From Maratus speciosus (lineage: Eukaryota; Arthropoda; Arachnida; Araneae; Salticidae): a DNA stretch of 64,000 nt. Under the pieces are notes generated by a model. The model made no database searches. It was given only the letters and a program-made list of their open reading frames with translations, and was not told where the DNA came from. The translations under genes were made by a program, and so were the position numbers. Shown here piece after piece: positions 56,275-64,000 of this stretch (the first letter of the stretch is position 1; the number at the start of each line of letters is the position of its first letter). The stretch covers positions 152,875,915-152,939,914 of the forward strand of contig OZ010791.1 in assembly GCA_963932465.1 (NCBI GenBank), in the 5' to 3' direction.

Positions 56275-56599
56275 GTCTAATAGCTTTTTATCTTGCAGTG
56301 GTTTAAATTCTGAGTAGTACCGCAATACTTATAAAAAGGATTGTATTGATTTTAATCAGGGGTGATTTTAACCACCCTGGTCAAAATATCTCAGTGGTCA
56401 ACATTCATTTTGACTGTAAAAAGAGATTAAAACTTATTTCGTTAGATGATAAATTTAGTACAACGTTTCGAAGGTTTTGTCAAAATATCATTTAACGTTA
56501 CTTTTAATGCAACTTTTACATTGTTTACCAAATATTTTACTCAGTACTATAATTTAATTTTCATTACTTTGTAATTTAGCAGCGCGAAATTTTCTAAAG

Positions 56600-56697
56600 A
56601 TAAGCATTTATTATAAGTATTGAAATAAGCATTTATTATAAGTATTGAAATAAGCATTTATTATAAGTATTGAAATAAGCATTTATTAAAGTATTGA
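56600..56697 (+). repeat. Tandem repeat, 25 bp, four units
   Basis: ATAAGCATTTATTATAAGTA plus TTGAA is repeated three times exactly and a fourth time with a 3-bp deletion. Confidence 0.95.
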
Positions 56698-57060
56698 AAT
56701 ATATTTAACAATTTATTTATATATCTAATTCAACATAAATATTGAAACTAAATTCCATTAAATAAAAGAAACATTTACTTAAATTTTACTCAGAATTTAA
56801 AAAAATCATCATAAGTTATGTTTTGTTATATTAAGTTAAGACGACTTCATTGTTTATTTTGAATTAGACCGAACTGATAAAATTACCTTTCTACAGATAT
56901 TGAGTTAGTGCAACAATTCATCGGGTGCATTATGAAATCTACAAATTTCAAATCAGTATTTTCAAACTTCTCAGTACTGCCCACCAAATTTCAAGTCATT
57001 ATGTATTACACTAGATTAATTTTAACATAATTATTCTAACTGGTAAATAAATCATAATAG
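56698..57060. other. AT-rich stretch, nothing recognised
   Basis: No gene or repeat family identified. Confidence 0.4.
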
Positions 57061-57087
57061 ATGTAAATTTCCAACTGAGCGAAAAAT

Positions 57088-57161
57088 GTCCGGATCAGGA
57101 TTCGAACCAGGGATCTCTTGGCTGAAGCCGCCAATGCTCTACCATCGGAGCTATCCCGGAC
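57088..57161 (-). tRNA. tRNA-like sequence, complete cloverleaf but probably a repeat
   Basis: On the minus strand GTCCGGG pairs with TCCGGAC (seven pairs, one G-T). The D arm is GCTC/GAGC. The anticodon stem TTGGC/GCCAA is perfect around the loop GGCTTCA (middle triplet CTT). The B-box is GGTTCGAATCC. Against function: base 33 of the loop is G instead of U, the T stem has two mismatches, and a partial inverted copy sits 0.9 kb away. A tRNA-derived SINE head or tRNA pseudogene is more likely than a working gene. Confidence 0.5.
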
Positions 57162-57206
57162 GAATCTGGTGGCACTTTTTCACCCAGCTAACCTTATTGA
57201 TTATAG

Positions 57207-57946
57207 CAGGAATGGCGAACCTATGATACGCGTGCCATAAGTGGCACGCTACAGATTATTTTTGGCACGACATAGATTCAGATTATACATCAAAATATAG
57301 TAGAATTTCAAAAAATGCATTAATTAATCTAGATGTTGTCTCGGTTTAACTGAATTCGATTAGTTCGGTTGGTTGCCATTGTCATACAGATTGAAGAAAC
57401 TGAAATATAACTTAATGTATCCCAATCTAGCTCAATATGGGCTCACAGAATTTTAAGAATAACAGAGAATTAGGAGATTACGGCAAAAGAAAGATTATAA
57501 ACAAAAATGCCGATAGTAAAATCATAAAAACTTGGAATTCAATTTCAGACACACTAAAAGCTGTAGATTCTGGCTCTTGCTATTTTGACAATTTTTTCTG
57601 CGAGACATTCTTGTCGGAAATAAATAATATGAAAATTTCAAGTAAAAACATCTTGTCAAATGAGTGCGATTCAACTTGTATTCTCTTAAAAATAACTAAG
57701 TTCGAAGCTGATATAAATTATTTGGCATCTAAGATGAGGCAACGAAAATATTTTTTAAATAAATTTCTAAAGTATAACCTCAAATATTACCCATACTTTT
57801 TTAATGCTAAAAACAAAATTTTAAGTAATTTTGATGCATTATTATTTGATCCATTGAATTTTTTTTATTGTTGGCACGTCATGATTATGTAAAATACATT
57901 TTTTGAAAATTTTGGCACGTCGATGGAAAAAGGTTCGCCGTCCCTG
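57207..57946. mobile_element. hAT-type element, 740 bp
   Basis: The left end CAGGAATGGCGAACC and right end (reversed) CAGGGACGGCGAACC are inverted, 13 of 15 matched. The flanks GATTATAG (57199-57206) and TATTATAG (57947-57954) agree at 7 of 8, fitting an old 8-bp hAT duplication. Repeated TGGCACG motifs lie beneath both ends (57241 and 57872-57920). It contains one 151-codon frame that I cannot assign. Confidence 0.75.
57437..57892 (+). CDS. Unrecognised 151-codon frame inside a hAT element
   Basis: ATG at 57437 (MGSQNFKNNRELGDYGKRKI) to TAA at 57890. It covers most of the interior of the 740-bp hAT element and is one of the longest frames in the window. The composition is rich in K, N, F and I, as AT-rich DNA would give, with a modest run of charged residues and seven cysteines (including CYFDNFFC). 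I see no BED zinc finger and no hAT dimerisation motif. The last codons read into the right subterminal repeat (WHVMIM), which argues against a conserved protein end. It may be a decayed transposase piece or chance. Confidence 0.25.
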   Translation: MGSQNFKNNRELGDYGKRKIINKNADSKIIKTWNSISDTLKAVDSGSCYFDNFFCETFLSEINNMKISSKNILSNECDSTCILLKITKFEADINYLASKMRQRKYFLNKFLKYNLKYYPYFFNAKNKILSNFDALLFDPLNFFYCWHVMIM

Positions 57947-58106
57947 TATTATAGCATCTGGTCTGAAAACTGGTTCAGCTCAACAGAATAAATCGCAGGT
58001 AAAGGAATTCCAGAAATCGCTAGATACGTAATTACGCGGCTTCAGTCAAGAGATCCCTGGTTCGAATCCTGATCCGGACATTTTTCGCCCAGTTGGAAAT
58101 TTACAT

Positions 58107-58481
58107 ATGTTATCATTATGTATTAGTTGCACTTAAAGAAAAATAAGATTTAGGGAGTATATATTTTTGTTTGAAAATCTATTATATATGGCAAAAGAAA
58201 TCCATCTATATTTAAAAATTATTATAATAATTATTATTAATAATACGCAAGTCAACTACGCAAGGCATCGATCATGGAGTGGTATTAATATTAACTTAAA
58301 CAGCTTGAGCAGTTTATGTAAAGTAGAGTTATTTATAATTAGAATTTCGGTCGTTTTTGAGTGGTTTGGTTAAAATTTGTTTTGACCGATAAAAATTACA
58401 ACCCTGATTATAAATTACTTTAAAGGTATGGATTTTGATTTATTATATATTTCAATAGGAGGTAAATTGAAGAATTGTGCT
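58107..58481. other. AT-rich stretch, nothing recognised
   Basis: No repeat, TIR or gene identified; the 68-codon frame at 58167-58373 is unremarkable. Confidence 0.4.
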
Positions 58482-58485
58482 TTAA

Positions 58486-59180
58486 GGGGGCTCAGAATTC
58501 TTAAAATTGCAAAAAATGCAAAAAAGACAATTTTCAACATTTAATATCTTGAAATGTATATGATTTAAAAACGCTTTTTATTGGGATATATAAGATATTA
58601 ATATGTTCTTGCATTTCATGTACTTAAAAAATTGACAGATACAGAATTAGTATTTGTAGGGCGCTCCAAACCGTCAGACATTTGTCGAGCAGAAAATCGG
58701 TGTTACAGCTTAAGCGCAAATATTTACAAAATATGGATTACAAAATAAATTTTGCAACTAGAATGAAATTTTTTATGCCTAATTATACTTCAGATTGTAA
58801 TAATTATCCTGAACCTAAATATACTTGTAAAAAGAAAAATACTTTTTTGAACAATAAAAATAAAATTTTAGGTTCAGTTTATGCAGACTAACATGAAACA
58901 TACGTTTTGAAAATTTCATGAAAAAAATATTCAGAAGAATTTAAGATAACCTGCGCGTTATACCCAAAAATTTCATTTGGAGAAAAATGACTTCAAAGTT
59001 TCTGAAACGCCGCTTTAGCTATTGAGCGGGTATAATTCTAATAGCCATAAATTCTGTTCTAATGCAAATTTCACGGAAATAATTATACCAAACTGTTCAA
59101 AAAAGGTAGAAGTTTAACATCTAAAAAAAAAAAAAAAATTAATTTCGAAAATTTTGAAACTTTAAGCATCCTGAGACTTC
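58486..59180. mobile_element. TTAA-flanked miniature element, about 695 bp
   Basis: TTAA lies at 58482-58485 and 59181-59184. The left end GGGGGCTCAGAATTCTTAAA aligns with the reversed right end GAAGTCTCAGGATGCTTAAA: CTCAG-AT-CTTAAA is conserved, while the first five bases differ. No recognised coding sequence; the 69-codon frame at 58682-58891 is not gene-like. piggyBac-type by flanks. Confidence 0.5.
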
Positions 59181-59184
59181 TTAA

Positions 59185-60799
59185 GTTAAAACTTAATTTC
59201 GATAACATTTTGTCACTTTTTTATGGAAAGTGACCCAAGTCTTAACATTTTTATTATAAAGGTTGCACATTTTTGAGTAATTTAATATACTTTACTAGCG
59301 GAGCAAAATAAAACACTTTCGACAATTTTCTGATGCAATAGAAGTTTGTAATGGCTAATGCGAGCAGCTTTATTGGTTAATTCATAAATAAGCCATTGAT
59401 TATTTAGTTCTTTTAAAAAGTGAATAAAAACATTCTATTTATTTTAATTTATACATCTTAATATCACAGGGGATTGAACGCATTGACTCGTGCACATTTT
59501 TACTTATTGTTAACAACAATCTTTTTATGTGGTTTTAATGTTGCAGAACAACTTGCGCTATCTTGAATCAAGGAACTCAAAGTATCAAAAATGGCTGTTA
59601 CTAAGGTTGTTAATGATATTGAAGCAGGGGAAATTTTTAATTGGTAGGCTACCCCTTTTTCAAAAATTGCATTCATATTCTGATTGTTCCTATAGTCTAA
59701 TGACAGATTTTCTTTTTAAAAACAGCTATACAATGATTTGTTTATCCGGAGAATCAGGAAATCGCTCATATAACGAGGATTCGCTTCAGAAGAAACTGTC
59801 CGTAAAGCGAAGTTTTACAATTAATAATAACATATATAATGTAACAACAACAACAAAAAAAAAATCTATCTTTCAAATATGTGTCTGAAATATTGGCCTT
59901 CCAAACTATCAGTGGTAATATAGATTTAATATTAAGGATGTTTTAAAGAGACGATATCAAAATATCGATAGTTCGATATGACACTGTATATCACCCAATT
60001 CCCGGTCATTTAGGATATGATTCACTGTTGCCAGAATGTGTTGCAAAATTTCAGAATGTAACAGACGATTATTAAAGAAAAACTGCTTACATTAAAAAAA
60101 GTATTAGCTAAATTACAAAATGAACCGAAATCCCCTAAAGGAGCAATGACATCACGAAGATAACCTCGCCGTCTGTTAATCCTTCTCATGTTTGTTGTAC
60201 ATAGATATTTCGGCTGAAAATTTCTATTTGTTTTTCCTCCTCGAAAAATCAATACTTTTCTACGTCACCTCGCTACCCCCTCTTGAGACTATTTTTAGAA
60301 ACATCTCAGTTGCTTGCGTAAGTATCACTAAATGTGGAAGTTCTTTGGCCTAAAATATATAGATTTTGCAATACTTTGCTCATTTCACTGTCCATCGTGC
60401 TCTGTGGTCATAAAGGCGTAAACGTAGTTAAGGTTCAGCTTGACTTTGAAGGATAACTATTTTGTCATAAAACCTGGTAATTGGATATTAAATTGACAAT
60501 ATGTGTATGTGTCATACATAAATTTGATCATTTCATTTTCTTATAGAAATGGGAAAACTAAAATTCTGAAATTGTGACAAAGTTTGAGTATTTTGTGTGT
60601 TTTTTGAATGGCAATTTCCTCATATTGACATTTGGAAAGGCCAATATAAACTAAAAATACCCCCAACGTGCATTAAAACTACCCCTTTGAAATCATTCAT
60701 TCAAGATTTTATGTCAAATGATTTCTATATGGGTGCCGGTAAGAGGATGAAATAGAAAGCATCTGTAAAAATGTTTCTAATTTTTTTTTTATTATTATT
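59185..60799. other. Unassigned stretch, no recognised gene
   Basis: A 119-codon frame at 59529-59888 ends in an A-run-derived tail (TTTKKKSIFQ) and shows no family resemblance. The minus frame at 60022-60252 is also unassigned. Base composition near 60100-60300 is slightly less AT-rich. No TIRs found. Confidence 0.35.
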
Positions 60800-61191
60800 G
60801 ATTAAGGCAGCCATCCTCAACCTTTTTTTCTCGCGTGCCGCAAACATAATTTTCCGACTTTAGGCGGACCGCAACACACTTTTAAAAGGGTTTTTAAAAA
60901 GTAATTAAAATAACATAGGTAGTATAACAATACAATATAAAAAAAAGTTAATATTATCACTAAGATTTAACGTTTGTCGAGGAAGAAATATTATTAAAAA
61001 AATTAACAGCTCTGTTTTCAAGTAATAAACTTCGTGGTAGATTCCTATTGAAAGTGCTATAGATATATGCCGCGCAGTTTTCTAGTTGACAATAGTGTTG
61101 CAAAATGTTTTCGGTGCCAATTTTTTCCGCGACAAAATTTCAACCCTAAAAAGTAGTATTAGCTATATTTTAATAAGTATGAAACGTAATA

Positions 61192-62021
61192 CAGTCGGAC
61201 CTCTATTTAACGAAGTAGCTAAATCCCGAAAAAAAGTTCGTTATATGGAAAATTTGGTAAATAAAGAGTCACTTTTTAAAATACTTTAAACTACATAAAA
61301 CGTAATTTAAGTTCATAAACACTAAATATAATTTTAAAAAGTAATTAGTCACACTCTTTTTATAAATTACATCTATTTGTTTTATTTATTTTACCCATCA
61401 TAAAGCAAACTGCAAGGGAAATAAGAATGAAACAAAACACTGTCTGGAAATACATTGTATTTTCAGTTAAAAAAATAATTTTACATTAAAATCACGATTT
61501 TTTATTATCGTTGATAAGCTGTCTGGAGGAACACAAAATTTTAAAGCAGTATTCTTTTTCTTTGATGCTCAAGCACTTTCGCTTTGACATTTTTGAGCTA
61601 TAAGAACAGAAATTATTAACACGATTGATCATGATCAACAATCTAGAAAACGGGAAACTATAGTTTAAGGACATGGGGCAGCTCCATTGAGGGTTAAAAG
61701 GGAATATTGAAAGTTTGCACTTCTTGAATGGAAAGCAAAGAATCACAGCAATTTTACTGCTCTCGGTGAGTTAGGTGCCTGGTAAGACTTGTTCATGGTC
61801 ATTGATCATCATAAAATGTGTTAAGAGAAAGAATAAGTTTGAAATGTCCAGTAATATTTTAAGAAATAGGGAGAAGAAAAAATTAGATCCCAAGGAAAAG
61901 TTCGTTAAATAGAGAATGCACTTCGCAATTTGGAGGTTATTTTACGAAGAAATTTGCAAAATGTTCTTAGTTCCAAGTAAAAGTTCGCAAAATAGAGGTT
62001 CGTTAAATAGAGGTCCGACTG
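61192..62021 (-). mobile_element. pogo/Tigger-like transposon copy B, 830 bp
   Basis: Ends CAGTCGGACCTCTATTTAAC and its complement, TA-flanked (61190-61191, 62022-62023). The outer 300 bp or so on the right and 200 bp on the left align with copy A at 48153. The minus strand keeps the start of the transposase instead of its end. Nested in the hAT element 60808-62417. Confidence 0.85.
61505..61610 (-). pseudogene. pogo/Tigger-like transposase N-terminal fragment
   Basis: Within a longer minus-strand frame (61492-61746), the methionine at KMSKRKCLSIKEKEYCFKIL fits the usual start of Tigger/pogo transposases (MSKRK.LS..EK..I...), the beginning of the first helix-turn-helix. After about 30 residues it runs into unrelated sequence and a stop (INDNKKS), marking the internal deletion. 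Only the N-terminal piece remains. Confidence 0.5.
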
Positions 62022-62423
62022 TATTATAACAATGTTGAATTTGTAAAGAGATTTTCTCTAATAAATCCATCTTTTTCTCAATGAAAAAAAATTAGCTGTA
62101 GAAATATACAGTGAAAACATAATTTGGAATGATGTTTTATTAATGTTAAAGATTAAGAAATCTATACATCACTGTAGAACAAGTAGGACTACATGAAAAA
62201 AGAACTTTTGACTAAGGAAACGACTTTTAACATAACTTTAAGTTAATTATAAATAACAGGACAGATTTTATCTTCCTATGAAAACATATAAAACAACGCT
62301 GAAGATCTTAAATACTTTATTATGCGCATTTCAATTAATTGTAGTATAAATATGAATTAATGATTGTTTCTCGGGCCGCACATAAAACGTCGCCGGGCCG
62401 CAGGTTGAGTATGGCTGGATTAA

Positions 62424-62953
62424 GGGGACTGTGGGATTTCCAAATCCCGAAATTCGACTAAAAAAATCGATTTTTTATTTTTATTTGGAGAATTATGAAA
62501 ATTGATGCTCAAATTTATCTCATCCAAAAAGATGTTTTTCAATTCTGACGCGTCTTCGCAGAGATATAAACTTTTATATTTGTAAAAATTGTATACATTT
62601 ATACAGTTATTATTATTATTATTATACTTAAAGTGCTGATTTCTCCAAATTGAAATTTTCTAACATTCTAAATTTTGAAACGTTCCATGTTTATTCTTAA
62701 TTATCAGATTCTTTTGAAATTTATACCGTGTATTCTCTATACAATACTAAATAAATGTTAGCATAAAAAATTGCATTTCAGGGGTATTTTAGTGTTGAAA
62801 TTTATATGCATATGAAAATATTTAGCTACTATTTTAGAAAAAACAAAGCATAATTATAAAAATATATTGTTTTCTGCTTGTACATTCAGCGAACTTTTAC
62901 AATTCATGCCAAGTTCGATTGTAATAGGTAACTTTTTAATGCCCACTTTCCCC
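62424..62953. mobile_element. TTAA-flanked miniature element, 530 bp
   Basis: TTAA at 62420-62423 and 62954-62957. The left end GGGGACTGTGGG and reversed right end GGGGAAAGTGGGC are inverted. Non-coding. The hAT element to its left inserted right at this end, because its target duplication GATTAAGG contains this TTAA and the first GG. Confidence 0.65.
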
Positions 62954-63080
62954 TTAATTTGAAAAATAAATGGTTCTTTAAGGTGACTTTTAATAAACTT
63001 TCGGGAAGGAGGGATTATGATTAAAGGTAAAAATGTTTTTACGTGTTATTAATAAAAAATCAACGTATCACAAATTCTCG

Positions 63081-63118
63081 CCCCCCCCCCCCCCCCAAAA
63101 AAAAAAAAAAAAAAAAAC
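63081..63118. repeat. C run followed by A run
   Basis: About 16 C then about 20 A. Confidence 0.9.
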
Positions 63119-64000
63119 TCACCTTTATGCCCATTTTTTGTCCTGTTGACTCCAAACGCTAATGGATAGGTATGTCGTACAATTCGCTAATAATTCTTTT
63201 AAAAATAAAAAAATATATAGGGAGAAACGTAAAAGTAGTTATTTTTGCCCCCTTATACAGTATCGAATTAATTTATGGTAAATTGTAATTTAGCACATAC
63301 CGTTCAATATTTAAAAAAGAGTGAGATTCATATGTGATGCATCTTTAATAGAGCATTCCATAACAAATTGAAATGGTATGCAGTAGTAATTACCATTCTT
63401 TACACTTCAGAGAAAATTCCGAAATATTTTAAGCGCGTCGATCGTTTCTATTACATTGAGAAGATATTTGAGAGCTGCACCGATTATCTATCTGAAGAGT
63501 CTAGCTCGTTTTCGTGTTCATTATTAAAATAATTTCATTTCGTGTTCAAGAAATATGTATTATTAAGAAATATGAGAGATGTTTTATGTATATTCTGTCT
63601 TTCTATCGTATTACACTATCATTTATCGTCATGTAATTAATCATCGATCGTTAAAACTTAATTACTTTTGATAATCTACAGTGATTTGATAGTTCTTTAA
63701 TTGGTTAACTGATTACATTCGTTGTTTATACCAAGAAAGAAATCTGGTGGATTTTCTGCAAATGTTGCAGTGAAAAATGTCATTTTATACTTATCGCAAA
63801 AGTGGTATCAATATATAAAGATTTCAACTGCTTATCCCGAAGTATATAAACTGCGAAATAGCATTATTTTAGATGGAAGACAAAGAATTTTAATCGAAGT
63901 GGCTGCAACATCGTGGTAAATTGCTATAATAAAAAGTAACTGTAAAGCATATCTACTATAAAATACGCTCTTTAAACACAATAACGATACAAGTAGCCGT
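63119..64000. other. AT-rich stretch, nothing recognised
   Basis: A 65-codon frame at 63722-63919 is not recognised. It has slightly more even codon use than its neighbours but no domain I can name and no splice context I can defend. Confidence 0.35.

Larger units (their letters stand above)
57061..58106. mobile_element. Inverted pair of tRNA-like repeats flanking a hAT insertion
   Basis: The left arm 57061-57131 and right arm 58036-58106 are 71-bp inverted copies differing at only a few bases (TCCGGATCAGGATTCGAACC / GGTTCGAATCCTGATCCGGA and outward to ATGTAAATTTCC or its complement). The left arm continues into a complete tRNA-like sequence on the minus strand, while the right keeps only the 3' half (B-box side). 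A hAT element (57207-57946) lies between them. Confidence 0.65.
60808..62417. mobile_element. hAT-type element, 1,610 bp, with a nested pogo-like element
   Basis: The left end CAGCCATCCTCAACC and reversed right end CAGCCATACTCAACC match at 14 of 15, flanked by an exact 8-bp duplication GATTAAGG (60800-60807, 62418-62425). Subterminal sequence is of the GCGTGCCGCA / GCGGCCCGGCG kind. The middle 830 bp are the pogo-like copy B; without it the element is about 780 bp. No hAT transposase seen. Confidence 0.85.

Noticed and set aside
59529..59888. 119-codon plus-strand frame
   Set aside because: No recognisable motif, ends in an A-run-derived lysine stretch, and composition fits AT-rich noise.

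Overview
This window looks like intergenic or deep-intronic DNA from a eukaryote, most likely an arthropod. The DNA is visibly AT-rich, full of homopolymer and di- to pentanucleotide runs, and has no long open reading frame that reads as a host gene. Every recognisable coding fragment is a broken transposase or reverse transcriptase. The mix of elements (Tc1/mariner with palindromic derivatives, piggyBac-like TTAA elements, hAT, pogo/Tigger-like, tRNA-like sequences, a LINE fragment) is familiar from arthropod genomes. An arachnid is my best guess, but that rests on general resemblance and not on any gene.

Layout. 0-5 kb: a 3.76 kb unclassified element with 15-bp terminal inverted repeats (TIRs) and a 5-bp target duplication (436-4197), carrying a TTAA element, a degenerate 33-bp tandem array and a perfect 62-bp palindrome. 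7-14 kb: a piggyBac-like miniature element, a tandem duplication, and a nest in which a hAT element with a perfect 8-bp duplication (11889-13248) sits inside an older inverted-repeat element and itself holds a TTAA-family repeat. 15-24 kb: a palindrome built from the 3' end of a mariner transposase, miniature elements, a 2.35 kb mariner with a wrecked transposase (20082-22435), and a composite repeat with a second mariner remnant. 25-33 kb: TTAA-type repeats, a 1.3 kb palindromic Tc1-like element (29703-31002) and a nested TIR element. 34-42 kb: a four-unit satellite (about 330 bp), several hairpin elements, a 325-bp tandem array and a LINE reverse-transcriptase fragment. 45-49 kb: a 160-bp tandem array, a recognisable piggyBac with a broken transposase (45577-47112), and a pogo/Tigger-like element inserted into one unit of a local duplication. 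51-64 kb: two different inverted pairs of tRNA-like sequences, one with a hAT element between its arms, and a three-level nest in which a pogo-like element lies inside a hAT element that lies on the edge of a TTAA element (60800-62957).

The elements interact by nesting, which gives relative ages, and by sharing families. Two pogo copies keep opposite ends of one transposase. A 238-bp miniature element at 18434 matches the ends of the piggyBac at 45577. A TTAA-flanked family of about 400 bp recurs four times. The most unusual trait is the number of fold-back (hairpin) structures, at least eight of them longer than 200 bp. I found no convincing host exon, functional RNA gene or CRISPR array.
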